NCBI GenBank assembly: GCA_014382245.1
Contig: JACNKC010000084.1
Location: forward strand, 1-32,993
Direction of reading: 5' to 3'
DNA: 32,993 nucleotides
Origin: Pseudomonadota bacterium
GTDB taxonomy: Bacteria; Desulfobacterota; Binatia; UBA1149
The first letter of the stretch is position 1. Each line of letters begins with the position of its first letter. A program made the position numbers and the translations under genes. Below are positions 1 to 8,139 of this stretch, one piece after another. The notes under the pieces are model-generated. The model was not told where the DNA came from. It did not search any database and saw nothing but the letters and a program-made list of their open reading frames with translations.

Positions 1-645
1 GCCCTGCTGGGCTTTGCCTTGTTGCTGCTGGTCCAGCTCGACCTGCCCCCCGAGGTCGAGCTGTGGATACGCGGAGCCGGTGTCGTGGCCCTTACCGCGG
101 TCGTGCTTTTGATCGTTGTGCGATTCAACCGCGAGCGCATGCTGCCCCTTCTCGATCGAATCTGGGGTCTGTTGCCGTCGCGAATTTCCCAGCCGCTCGT
201 AAAACTGGAGCACCAGTTTATCGACGCGCTGGTAGCGGTAGGCGATCTTCGCACACTCGCGTTGCTACTGGTCTGGTCGTTTTACGTGTGGATTGTTATC
301 GCCGCTTCGTTTGCCCTGGGGTTTCCGGCCTTCGACCTCGAGCTTCCGTACCTACAGGGCGGCATCGGCGTGACAACGCTGGTGGCCCTTGCGGTGGCGG
401 TTCCGTCGGCGCCTGGCTTCTGGGGGACCTTCGAGTACGGCAGCCGCCTGGCTCTCGAAAGCGTCTACGGCACACCATCGATTCTCGCGGTGGGCTATGC
501 TTTTTTCACGCATTTCGTACAGTTTTCGACTCAAGTTGTGTTGGGGCTTGTGTACCTGGTGAGAGAAGGGCTAAGCTTTGGCGAGTTGGGTCGCGTGGGT
601 AAAACCAGCGACCCCGGACAAACAGGCGATGTACCTTCTCAATGA
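1..645 (+). CDS. Flippase-like / LPG-synthase transmembrane domain protein, C-terminal part
   Basis: Partial at the 5' side: the frame is open from base 1, so the true start lies outside the window. The visible ~214 residues are a polytopic inner-membrane protein with several hydrophobic helices. The segment VPSAPGFWGTFEYG matches the conserved Pro/Gly-rich loop of the lysylphosphatidylglycerol synthase TM / UPF0104 family (PF03706), which includes the flippase domain of MprF and AglD-like proteins. The catalytic aminoacyl-transfer domain of MprF is not seen; the protein ends with a short polar tail. Members are thought to move lipids or lipid-linked sugars across the membrane, but the substrate cannot be read here. 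The 3' end overlaps the preferred coaBC start by 17 bases, so the two are probably translationally coupled. Family call good; function uncertain. Confidence 0.75.
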   Translation, partial: ALLGFALLLLVQLDLPPEVELWIRGAGVVALTAVVLLIVVRFNRERMLPLLDRIWGLLPSRISQPLVKLEHQFIDALVAVGDLRTLALLLVWSFYVWIVIAASFALGFPAFDLELPYLQGGIGVTTLVALAVAVPSAPGFWGTFEYGSRLALESVYGTPSILAVGYAFFTHFVQFSTQVVLGLVYLVREGLSFGELGRVGKTSDPGQTGDVPSQ

Positions 646-1858
646 TCGTAAACTACTGCTCTGCGTAGGCGGCGGTATCGCCGCCTACAAGTGCGCCGAG
701 CTCGTTCGCCTTCTCACGGCTGCCGGGGCCACGGTGCAGGTCGCGATGACCGGCGCAGCTGCGCGTTTCGTCTCGCCGCTGACCCTGCAGACCCTGTCGG
801 GCAACCCGGTCGCCACCGATCTTCTAGACGCCTCGCAAGACGCCACTGTAGGCCATATTCGCCTGGCAGATGAAGCCGACGCCGTGCTGGTGGCTCCCGC
901 GACAGCCGATCTGCTTGCCCGGCTGGCTCTCGGCATTACCAACGACGTAGTGACGGCGACGGTGCTCGCCACCCGTGCTCCAGTGGTCATCGCACCGTCG
1001 ATGAACGTAAACATGTACTCGCACCCGGCGGTCCGGGCCAACATCAAGACCCTTGAAGGTTATGGTTACTCTGTGTTGGAACCAGACAGCGGCGAGCTCG
1101 CCTGCGGTTGGGAGGGGCAGGGCAGGTTGCCCGACCGCGAGGACCTTGCCGACAGCCTGGCGGCGTGTTTCGTCGAGCGCGACCTCGAGGGCATGTCGGT
1201 TCTCGTTTCCGCCGGCCCCAGCCGCGAAGCTCTCGACCCGGTGCGCTACATCAGTAACCGATCGAGCGGGCGCATGGGCTACGCGTTGGCGGCAGCCGCT
1301 CGAAGGCGAGGAGCCGCGGTAACGCTGGTCAGCGGCCCCTGCAGCCTGCGTTCCCCCAGGGATTGCTCGCTTGTCGATGTAGAGACCGCCGAAGACTTTC
1401 GCGATCAGATGCTCGACCGGGCGGTCGACGCCGACGTGGTGATGATGGTCGCAGCCGTAGCTGATTACGCGCCTGGTACGGTAGCGAAGAGCAAGATCAA
1501 GAAGGGGGATGCGCAGATGCGCGTTGACCTTGTCAAAACCCCCGACGTTCTTTCGTTGCTCGGTGAGCGTGCGCGACGCCCCAACTCGGTGCTGGTGGGG
1601 TTTGCTGCCGAGACCGAAAACCTCGCGCCCAATGCCCTGGCCAAGCTACAAAGGAAAAAGTTGGACCTGGTCGTCGCCAACGACGTGTCGGGAAACGACG
1701 GTGGCTTCGATTCAACTGAGAACGCAGCGCTGATCATTGACCGTGACGGCAAGGACGAGAGCACCGGATCCATGAGCAAGGATGAGCTCGCCGATCGTAT
1801 ACTCGACCGAGTCGTGGCCTTGCGGCAGCCAGCTGCAGCTTCCAGCGCTGGTGCGTAA
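629..1858 (+). CDS. coaBC: Bifunctional phosphopantothenoylcysteine decarboxylase / phosphopantothenate-cysteine ligase
   Basis: Makes 4'-phosphopantetheine for coenzyme A: CoaB joins cysteine to 4'-phosphopantothenate and CoaC (FMN) decarboxylates the product. About 409 residues, the usual length. CoaC half: LLLCVGGGIAAYK at the N-terminus, VGHIRLA with the catalytic His near residue 76, PSMN near 123 (commonly PAMN), and the Cys loop ELACGWEGQGRL near 156-167. CoaB half: VLVSAGPSREALDPVRYISN followed by RSSGRMG near 191-216, then AAVADYAP, SKIKK and VKTPDV, which bind CTP and substrate. I prefer ATG 629 because the family begins directly before the LLLCVGGG strand; the frame is open back to 578, but those extra 17 residues lie in the upstream gene and are not family-like. 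Confidence 0.96.
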   Translation: MYLLNDRKLLLCVGGGIAAYKCAELVRLLTAAGATVQVAMTGAAARFVSPLTLQTLSGNPVATDLLDASQDATVGHIRLADEADAVLVAPATADLLARLALGITNDVVTATVLATRAPVVIAPSMNVNMYSHPAVRANIKTLEGYGYSVLEPDSGELACGWEGQGRLPDREDLADSLAACFVERDLEGMSVLVSAGPSREALDPVRYISNRSSGRMGYALAAAARRRGAAVTLVSGPCSLRSPRDCSLVDVETAEDFRDQMLDRAVDADVVMMVAAVADYAPGTVAKSKIKKGDAQMRVDLVKTPDVLSLLGERARRPNSVLVGFAAETENLAPNALAKLQRKKLDLVVANDVSGNDGGFDSTENAALIIDRDGKDESTGSMSKDELADRILDRVVALRQPAAASSAGA

Positions 1859-1870
1859 AAGAAAGCTCGG

Positions 1871-2764
1871 CTAGTCCATTTCGACTGGAATGCGCGGCGC
1901 GCGATTGAGTAGCCGCTGCATGATTCGTTCTTCTGCCTCCCGGCCGAGACTTCGGCCGCGCCGCATTTTCCTGAGCTCCCGCCTCAGGCGGATACTTCGC
2001 TTGAGCATCTCGCTACCCGTTGCGTCCAGTTCCTGGGTGAACGAATGTTTCTTATGAACCAGCAGGTCCATAACTGCGTGCACGCAGGCGTGGTTGTAGC
2101 GCTCCACGGTCGTTCGGGACAGCGAGTAGCGCGACGCCCGGTTGACCGTGTTGACCAGCAGCTGCCACTGCTCGAGTTTGCTGATGCCCATGAGCGAGTC
2201 AAAGATCCTCTTGTTGGCCTTGAAAGAAAGCAGGGTGTGTTCGATCGTCTGCTCTACCAGCTCGTCACAGTCCTCGTAGTTAAACCCGAGCACCTGCCTG
2301 GCGCGGCGCCAATAGCGGATTCGCTGCAGCCCGTCCATGCGTGCTTCCCAGTAGGCGTGCCCCGAGGTACGCGCACGAAAGCTGATCAAGGTGTGGATGG
2401 GTACGAAGTGGTTATGCGACAGGATATCGGCCGCCAGGTGGGTCATGTACCCCCACGCGAAGGCTTTCTGTCCGTCTCCGCGAGCCTGGCGCACGAGTTC
2501 CCAGGCGACGGGCCAGCCGTGGCAGTGGGTAGCGAGCGACCTCGTGTACGCCTTTGCCTGTACGATGTCGGCCCCGATACATCCGTAGAGGTAGCGGTTC
2601 TCGTTCGCCCCGATGATGGCTTGTAGGGCTGGGGGCAGGCTGGTAATATTCGCCAGCACCTGCGAGCCATGAACAATGTGGGTTATGGGCCCCCAGGCGA
2701 GCGCGCTGTCGGGCAAACCCAGGATGGCCAGTAGCACGGCGACAATGGTGAACAAGGCAAGCAT
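1871..2764 (-). CDS. Secreted zinc-dependent phospholipase C-like protein
   Basis: 297 residues beginning with a hydrophobic signal peptide (about 1-23) ending in ALA, so cleavage would leave Trp24 at the mature N-terminus. In the zinc-dependent phospholipase C / S1-P1 nuclease fold the mature N-terminal Trp is itself a zinc ligand. Other candidate ligands follow in family order: His29, Asp66 (GADI), His80-His82, His109 and Asp113 (MTHLAAD), His117-His119, and His136/Glu140 (GHAYWE). The protein is likely exported to the periplasm or medium; phospholipid hydrolysis is inferred from family, and many PF00882 proteins are uncharacterised. The C-terminal third is Arg-rich and helical with no family match I recognise. 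It is convergent with coaBC (12-base gap) and its start overlaps the start of the divergent glycosylase gene. Confidence 0.8.
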   Translation of the reverse strand: MLALFTIVAVLLAILGLPDSALAWGPITHIVHGSQVLANITSLPPALQAIIGANENRYLYGCIGADIVQAKAYTRSLATHCHGWPVAWELVRQARGDGQKAFAWGYMTHLAADILSHNHFVPIHTLISFRARTSGHAYWEARMDGLQRIRYWRRARQVLGFNYEDCDELVEQTIEHTLLSFKANKRIFDSLMGISKLEQWQLLVNTVNRASRYSLSRTTVERYNHACVHAVMDLLVHKKHSFTQELDATGSEMLKRSIRLRRELRKMRRGRSLGREAEERIMQRLLNRAPRIPVEMD

Positions 2765-3521
2765 AGAGAGGGCCCGGCAACTGGCCAGCGATTATTTAAG
2801 TCGCGAGCTCGAGCTGGGTCTTGAGTTTCTCCCTGTCTCTCCGTCAAAGCCAGCTCCTGCGCCCACCCCGGCTGGGAGGACGGTGGCAGCTGACCCGAGA
2901 CCACGGCTCGAGGCCGGGCCCGACAAGGACCGCCTGCTGCTGGAACCCGAAGTCAACGCTGCCAATTCCCTGCAGGAGCTGGGAACTGCGCTGGGTGACT
3001 GCCAGCGCTGCAAGTTGGCTGGTGGGCGGCGCAGCATTGTCTTCGGCGTCGGCAACAGTGATGCCCGCTTGATGTTCGTCGGCGAAGCCCCTGGCGAGGA
3101 AGAAGACCTGCAGGGCCTGCCCTTCGTGGGCAAAGCGGGCCAGCTGCTCGACAAGATACTCGGCGCTGGTATGGGCCTCAGTCGTGAGGAGGTCTACATC
3201 GCCAACGTCGTCAAGTGTCGACCGCCGAAAAATCGTAATCCGCAACCCGATGAAATCGTTGCCTGCGAGCCGTTTCTCTTGAAGCAGGTGGAACTCGTCA
3301 AACCCGAGGTCATAGTGACCCTTGGCGCCTTTGCGACCCAGGTCATGTTGAGAAACCGGGTGGCGATATCAAAGCAGAGAGGGCGTTGGCAGGACTATCA
3401 CGGTGTGGCGCTGATGCCGACGTTTCACCCCGCTTACCTGCTGCGCTCGCCGTCCGAAAAGAGAGTCGTGTGGGGTGATATCAAGTTGGTGATGGCTCGC
3501 CTCGGCCTGGAGCAAGGCTGA
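2745..3521 (+). CDS. Family 4 uracil-DNA glycosylase (4Fe-4S)
   Basis: Removes uracil from DNA to start base-excision repair. Taken from ATG 2745 the protein has 258 residues. After a variable Pro-rich N-terminus (about 30-60) come the family 4 signatures: Cys86/Cys89 (CQRC), Cys158 and Cys174 as 4Fe-4S ligands, the catalytic water-activating loop [12 protein letters not shown] near 113-124 followed by PFVGKAG, the segment [10 protein letters not shown], and the DNA-binding motif HPAYLLRSP with His228. The start is uncertain because the first ~70 residues are poorly conserved; 2745 overlaps the divergent phospholipase start by 20 bases. The stop shares one base with the next ATG (TGATG at 3519-3523), which implies coupling to nfeD. 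The DNA-polymerase-like extension name often given to this family is an annotation artefact. Confidence 0.93.
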   Translation: MVNKASIERARQLASDYLSRELELGLEFLPVSPSKPAPAPTPAGRTVAADPRPRLEAGPDKDRLLLEPEVNAANSLQELGTALGDCQRCKLAGGRRSIVFGVGNSDARLMFVGEAPGEEEDLQGLPFVGKAGQLLDKILGAGMGLSREEVYIANVVKCRPPKNRNPQPDEIVACEPFLLKQVELVKPEVIVTLGAFATQVMLRNRVAISKQRGRWQDYHGVALMPTFHPAYLLRSPSEKRVVWGDIKLVMARLGLEQG

Positions 3522-4852
3522 TGGGCGAGCAGCGGATAAAAACCTCGCTGGTAGGCCTTGCCGCGTTATTCCTGGTGTTGCTCGCACCAGCGTCTAACGG
3601 GGCCTCGGGAGGGGTGGTCTACCATGCAGTGATAGACGGACCCATCAGCCCCGCGGTGGCGGACTTTATACAATCTTCGATCGGGCAGGCCCACGAAGCC
3701 GACGCAGCCCTGCTCATCATCGAGCTCGACACTCCCGGTGGCCTGCTAAACTCTACCAAGACCATCGCCAAGGACCTTCTCGCGTCACCGGTGCCGGTGG
3801 CTGTCTGGGTCGCGCCCGGAGGTGCCGGGGCAATTTCGGCCGGTGTCTTCATAACCCTCGCTGCCCACGTGGCCGTGATGGCTCCAGGTACGACGATTGG
3901 CGCAGCTCACCCGGTGTCGGGACAGGGCGGCGACATTGAAGGCGACATGCGTGAGAAGGTCGAAAACTACGCCGTCTCGTTCGTCGAATCGATAGCTAAT
4001 CGACGCGGTCGTAACGTAGAGTGGGCGGAGAAAGCGGTGCGCGAGAGCGTCGCCATAACCGAAATCGAGGCCGTCGAACTGGGCGTGGTGGATTTCGCGG
4101 CCGGCGATATTGCCGAGCTTCTCCAGAAAGCGTCGGGCATGGAGATCGAACTCGCTGGCGAAACCGTTACGCTCGACCTGGCCTCTCTGGCCGACCTGCC
4201 CGGCGGACCGCCTGTGCACGAGATAGAGATGACGCTGAGGCAGAAAGTGCTCAGCATCATCACCGACCCCAACATCGCGTACCTTCTCATGATGGCCGGC
4301 ATGCTGGGCTTGTACATGGAGTTTTCTAACCCGGGTACGATCTTTCCCGGCGTGGCCGGCGCCATATGCCTGCTGCTGGCGTTGCTCGCGTCGCAGGTGC
4401 TACCTATTAACTCCACCGGCGTTTTACTGCTGGTGCTGGGAATGGCTTTCCTCCTGGGGGAGTTGGTTATGCCCAGTTTTGGTGTGCTTGGTTTCGGGGG
4501 CATAGTCGCGTTGACGCTTGGTTCACTGTTCCTTTACACACCGGAGTCGAACCTGGCGGTAGACACGGGCCTTATCGTGGGAATGATGCTCACATTTGCC
4601 GCTGCCCTGCTCGTGGTGGTTGGGCTGCTTGTCAAAGACAGGCGCAGGCCGTCAATGACGGGAGCCGAGGGCTTGGTCGGGGAGATCGGCGTTGCCGCTG
4701 GTGATCTTCGCGAAATTGGCATGGTGCGCGTGCATGGCGAACTCTGGCGGGCCAGGTGCGGACAGGAACTTGAGACAGGGACGAGAGTAAGAGTAGTGTC
4801 GATCGACGGTCTAGAGCTGACCGTTGTTGTTGATGAACGCGGGTCGCTGTAA
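3521..4852 (+). CDS. nfeD: NfeD-family membrane serine protease (ClpP-class)
   Basis: 443 residues. Signal peptide or anchor at about 1-28, then a ClpP/SppA-like protease domain with [11 protein letters not shown] near 65-75 and the nucleophile loop [10 protein letters not shown], Ser106. Lys146 in REKVENYA fits the Ser-Lys dyad described for archaeal 1510-N proteases. A run of four or so membrane helices (about 250-375) follows, then a C-terminal NfeD OB-fold domain (about 385-443). Family members cleave the C-terminal hydrophobic region of stomatin-type proteins; the partner slipin is the next gene, 20 bases downstream, as is usual for this pair. Likely role: membrane protein quality control together with slipin. 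The start overlaps the upstream stop by one base. Confidence 0.93.
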   Translation: MGEQRIKTSLVGLAALFLVLLAPASNGASGGVVYHAVIDGPISPAVADFIQSSIGQAHEADAALLIIELDTPGGLLNSTKTIAKDLLASPVPVAVWVAPGGAGAISAGVFITLAAHVAVMAPGTTIGAAHPVSGQGGDIEGDMREKVENYAVSFVESIANRRGRNVEWAEKAVRESVAITEIEAVELGVVDFAAGDIAELLQKASGMEIELAGETVTLDLASLADLPGGPPVHEIEMTLRQKVLSIITDPNIAYLLMMAGMLGLYMEFSNPGTIFPGVAGAICLLLALLASQVLPINSTGVLLLVLGMAFLLGELVMPSFGVLGFGGIVALTLGSLFLYTPESNLAVDTGLIVGMMLTFAAALLVVVGLLVKDRRRPSMTGAEGLVGEIGVAAGDLREIGMVRVHGELWRARCGQELETGTRVRVVSIDGLELTVVVDERGSL

Positions 4853-4872
4853 ACCCGCAAGAGGAGAGCAAT

Positions 4873-5628
4873 ATGTTCAGTATTTATGCGGCGGCCGCGG
4901 TGCTTGCGGCCCTGGCCAGTGGCTTCAAGATAATGAAGGAATACGAGCGAGCAGTAGTGCTCAGGCTCGGTCGGCTGGTGGGCTACCGTGGCCCTGGGAT
5001 CATCTATGTCATTCCCCTGATTGAACGCATGGCGAGGGTCGACATGAGAACCATAACCATGGACGTACCGACCCAGGACGTCATTACCCGTGACAACGTG
5101 TCGGTCAAGGTAAACGCGGTCATGTACCTTCGAGTTATGGACCCCAGCAAGGCCACCATGGAAGTAGAGGACTATCTCTACGCCACTTCCCAGCTCGCAC
5201 AGACCACGCTGCGCAGTGTTTGCGGGCAAGCAGAACTTGACGAGTTGCTGGCCGAGCGGGACCGCGTCAATCAACAGATACAGGAGATACTCGACGTGCA
5301 GACCGACCCCTGGGGTATCAAGGTCGTGAGCGTGGAGGTCAAGCACATCGACCTGCCCCAGGACATGCAGCGGGCCATGGCCAAGCAGGCCGAGGCTGAG
5401 CGCGAGCGTCGGGCAAAGGTGATCAACGCCGAAGGAGAGTTCCAGGCTTCGGGGCGTCTCGCCGAGGCCGCCGCGCGTATCGCGGAAGAACCAGTTGCCA
5501 TTCAGTTACGCTTTCTGCAAACGCTTTCGGAGCTCGCTTCTGAGAATAATTCGACAGTTATTCTGCCGGTACCCGTGGACCTGCTGGCGTCGTTGATGCC
5601 TTCAAAGAAGGAAACGACACCGGGCTGA
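4873..5628 (+). CDS. SPFH/stomatin-like protein (slipin), NfeD partner
   Basis: 251 residues: one N-terminal membrane segment (about 3-18), then the SPFH/band 7 domain ([50 protein letters not shown]), then a charged Ala/Glu-rich coiled-coil ([18 protein letters not shown]) and a hydrophobic C-terminal end. Bacterial slipins form membrane-associated oligomers that organise microdomains. The C-terminal hydrophobic stretch is the region cut by NfeD-type proteases in studied archaeal examples. Strong ribosome site GAGGAG at 4861-4866 before ATG 4873. It sits in the common nfeD-slipin pair, with queA starting 8 bases after its stop. Confidence 0.93.
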   Translation: MFSIYAAAAVLAALASGFKIMKEYERAVVLRLGRLVGYRGPGIIYVIPLIERMARVDMRTITMDVPTQDVITRDNVSVKVNAVMYLRVMDPSKATMEVEDYLYATSQLAQTTLRSVCGQAELDELLAERDRVNQQIQEILDVQTDPWGIKVVSVEVKHIDLPQDMQRAMAKQAEAERERRAKVINAEGEFQASGRLAEAAARIAEEPVAIQLRFLQTLSELASENNSTVILPVPVDLLASLMPSKKETTPG

Positions 5629-5635
5629 CCGGGTT

Positions 5636-6685
5636 TTGAAAGCAGCACAACAACAGGCAGGGTGCCCGAGCCCGGTGTTTGAGTACGAGCTCCCCGAAGA
5701 ACTCGTTGCCCAGCATCCACCTGCCCGACGCAGTGATTCGCGACTCATGGTCGTTGATCGGCGCTCGGGCCGGGTAAGCGATGCCGTGTTCAACGAGCTC
5801 GGGGATATTCTGCGGCCGGGCGATACCCTGGTGCTCAATGATTCGCGGGTTTTCCCTGCCCGCCTGCTGACCCGCAGGGCCACCGGCGGTCGCGTTGAAT
5901 TGCTCCTGCTTGAGCTTCCGCGCTCGGGACGCGCGCGATCCATGTACAAGGCTTCGCGCCCCTTACGCGACGGGCAGCAGCTGCTGCTCGAGAACGGGGG
6001 CAGGGTCAGCGTGGTTGGGCCGGTGCAATCCGGGCGCTGTGTCGTTGATTTTGGAGACGGCGACGCTGCCAGTTTCATCGAGGCCAACGGGCAGGTGCCG
6101 CTACCGCCGTATATAAAGCGCCCAGCGGTGGCCGATGACAGGGAAAGGTATCAGACTGTTTATGCCCGCAGGCAGGGCTCGGTCGCGGCACCTACCGCGG
6201 GTCTTCACTTCAGTAAGGGAATGCTCGCAGGGCTTGGCGACCGGGGAATCGGCCGTTGCTCGCTGACCCTGCACGTGGGCCCGGCCACCTTCCTGCCTTT
6301 GCGCAACGATCTCGGGGACCCGGTTGCGCCGGAAGAAGAATATTACGAAGTAGGAGAGGATGCGGTGTCGGCGGTGCGTCGCTGTCGCAGCAATGGAGGC
6401 CGGGTGGTGGCGATAGGCACCACGAGCGTTCGCACAATGGAGACGATGGCTGACGGAGAGCGAGGGTTGCTCCGAGGCTCGGGTACCACGGATTTGTTCA
6501 TCTCACCAGGATACCAGTTCGAGGTAGTAGACGTGCTCCTCACCAATTTCCACTTGCCGGGCACCAGCCTTCTTCAGCTGGTCGCTGCTTTCGCCGGGCG
6601 CGAACTGGCTGCCCACGCGTACAACGAAGCAGTGAAGCGTCGCTACCGCTTCTACAGCTACGGCGACGCCATGCTCGTACTGTAA
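5636..6685 (+). CDS. queA: tRNA S-adenosylmethionine ribosyltransferase-isomerase
   Basis: Transfers and isomerises the ribosyl group of SAM onto preQ1 at tRNA position 34, giving epoxyqueuosine. 349 residues from TTG 5636, within the usual 340-355. Family segments: FEYELPEELVAQHP, SDSRLMVVDR, DTLVLNDSRVFPARL, PLPPYIKRP, RYQTVYARRQGSVAAPTAGL, GIGRCSLTLHVGPATFLPL, VVAIGTTSVRTME, TDLFISPGYQF and TNFHLPGTSLLQLVAAF. GTG 5675 is an alternative start, with GCAGGG shortly upstream; it would begin right at the conserved FEYELP, so the start is unsettled between the two. tgt begins 5 bases after the stop, making a queA-tgt unit for consecutive queuosine steps. Confidence 0.96.
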   Translation: MKAAQQQAGCPSPVFEYELPEELVAQHPPARRSDSRLMVVDRRSGRVSDAVFNELGDILRPGDTLVLNDSRVFPARLLTRRATGGRVELLLLELPRSGRARSMYKASRPLRDGQQLLLENGGRVSVVGPVQSGRCVVDFGDGDAASFIEANGQVPLPPYIKRPAVADDRERYQTVYARRQGSVAAPTAGLHFSKGMLAGLGDRGIGRCSLTLHVGPATFLPLRNDLGDPVAPEEEYYEVGEDAVSAVRRCRSNGGRVVAIGTTSVRTMETMADGERGLLRGSGTTDLFISPGYQFEVVDVLLTNFHLPGTSLLQLVAAFAGRELAAHAYNEAVKRRYRFYSYGDAMLVL

Positions 6686-6690
6686 GTAAC

Positions 6691-7803
6691 TTGATTAATT
6701 TTGAAGCCAGCACGGCCAGCGATTGCGCGGGCCGCTCGGGAACCCTTAAGACCGAGCACGGTGATGTGCCCACGCCCCTGTTCATGCCGGTGGGCACGGC
6801 GGGGACGGTAAAGGGGCTGACGCCCGACCAGTTGAGTTCAGCCGGGGTCAGGATGCTGTTGGCCAACACTTACCACTTGCACCTCCGGCCGGGCGTGGGT
6901 TGTATCGAGTCCCTCGGTGGACTGCATAGTTTCATGGCCTGGGACGGACCTGTCCTGACCGACAGCGGCGGATACCAGGTGTTCAGCCTGGGAAAGAACG
7001 TGAAAGTTGACGAAGCGGGCGCGGTGTTTCGGTCTCACATAGATGGCTCGAAGGTCCACTTTACGCCCGAGTCGGTGGCCCGCACACAACGAGCCCTGGG
7101 AGTCGACGTGGCCATGGTACTAGACGTCGTGACCGGCAATGGCTCTGACAGGCGCGCGGCCGAGTCTGCTGCCGCTCGGACCCTCAGGTGGGCCGTGCGA
7201 AGCAGGGAGCTACCGATCGACCATCAGCCGGGCGCCACATTCGGCATAATGCAGGGCGGGCTCTTTGAGGATATCCGCCGCGAAAATGCCGAGGGGCTGC
7301 TGGAGCTCGATTTTCCCGGCTACGCGGTTGGAGGTCTGTCGGTGGGCGAGGAGCGAGAAAAAACCATGCACATGGCCGAGTACAGCGTTGGCCTGCTGCC
7401 TGCCGACAAGCCGCGCTACATGATGGGCATGGGTACTCCCGAGGACCTGGTCGCCTTGTGTGGCATGGGCTACGACATGTTTGACTGCGTTCTCCCCACG
7501 CGCAATGCACGCAATTGCACGCTGTTTACGTCCCGGGGGGTCGTAGCCATACGAAATTCTCGCTACGCTGACGACCCTGACCCCGTGGATCCTCGTTGTT
7601 CATGCTACACTTGCAGTAACTTTTCCGCGGCTTACCTGAACCACCTGGCCAAGAGGCATGAAATGCTGGGCGCTACACTGGCCAGCCTGCACAACGTTGC
7701 GTTCTACCAGAATCTGGTAGAGGAGATCAGGGGAGCGCTGGCGCTGGGTACATACGGAGAATTCGCCGACAATTTCTTTGCGCGATACCGAGGGGAAAAA
7801 TAG
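6691..7803 (+). CDS. tgt: tRNA-guanine transglycosylase (queuosine)
   Basis: Exchanges guanine 34 of Asp, Asn, His and Tyr tRNAs for preQ1. 370 residues from TTG 6691. Seen: TPLFMPVGT, LLANTYHLHLRPG, LTDSGGYQVFSL with catalytic Asp91, FGIMQGG near 184-190, GGLSVGE near 214-220, the nucleophile Asp265 in FDCVLPTRNARN, and the zinc site Cys303-X-Cys305-XX-Cys308 with His334. Two differences from typical bacterial enzymes: the preQ1-contact motif usually read as FDEC is LDVV (144-147), and the residue after NARN is Cys276 instead of Gly. The family assignment is firm; the base preference may be altered. It lies between queA and yajC in a common queA-tgt-yajC-secDF arrangement. Confidence 0.96.
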   Translation: MINFEASTASDCAGRSGTLKTEHGDVPTPLFMPVGTAGTVKGLTPDQLSSAGVRMLLANTYHLHLRPGVGCIESLGGLHSFMAWDGPVLTDSGGYQVFSLGKNVKVDEAGAVFRSHIDGSKVHFTPESVARTQRALGVDVAMVLDVVTGNGSDRRAAESAAARTLRWAVRSRELPIDHQPGATFGIMQGGLFEDIRRENAEGLLELDFPGYAVGGLSVGEEREKTMHMAEYSVGLLPADKPRYMMGMGTPEDLVALCGMGYDMFDCVLPTRNARNCTLFTSRGVVAIRNSRYADDPDPVDPRCSCYTCSNFSAAYLNHLAKRHEMLGATLASLHNVAFYQNLVEEIRGALALGTYGEFADNFFARYRGEK

Positions 7804-7806
7804 AAA

Positions 7807-8139
7807 ATGGACGATTTGATGTTTGAAGGGTTGCTGCTGGCCCAGGCTGGTGGACAGCCAGGGGGAGTTCAGGCTTTTTTGCCGCTAATCCTCATTCTCG
7901 CGGTTTTTTATTTCCTCCTTGTGAGGCCGCAGCAGAAACGCGCCAAGGAACATCAGGCCATGGTCGATAACCTCAAGCGGGGCGACCAGGTTGTTACTTC
8001 GGGGGGGCTATATGGCCGCCTGGTCGAGGTCAGCGAGGGCGTGGTCACCCTCGAGGTGGCTACAAACGTGATGGTCAAGTTCCAGCGCAACCAGATCGGT
8101 GACCTGGCCAGGGATGACAAGAAGGAGGGGAAGGGGTGA
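7807..8139 (+). CDS. yajC: Preprotein translocase accessory subunit YajC
   Basis: 110 residues with one membrane helix (about 22-40) followed directly by the family signature FYFLLVRPQQKRAKEH and a small basic cytoplasmic domain containing LKRGDQVVTSGGLYG. YajC associates with SecDF and SecYEG in the inner membrane and is the usual gene just upstream of secD. ATG 7807 lies 3 bases after the tgt stop; AGGGG at 7790-7795 is a plausible ribosome site. The 3' end overlaps the secD GTG by 4 bases (GTGA), so yajC and secD are translationally coupled. The C-terminus is Lys/Asp/Glu-rich. Confidence 0.95.
   Translation: MDDLMFEGLLLAQAGGQPGGVQAFLPLILILAVFYFLLVRPQQKRAKEHQAMVDNLKRGDQVVTSGGLYGRLVEVSEGVVTLEVATNVMVKFQRNQIGDLARDDKKEGKG

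Noticed and set aside
2045..2626. 193-codon plus-strand open frame within the phospholipase-like gene
   Set aside because: Antisense shadow of a gene with signal peptide and family zinc ligands; no ribosome site and no recognisable motif.
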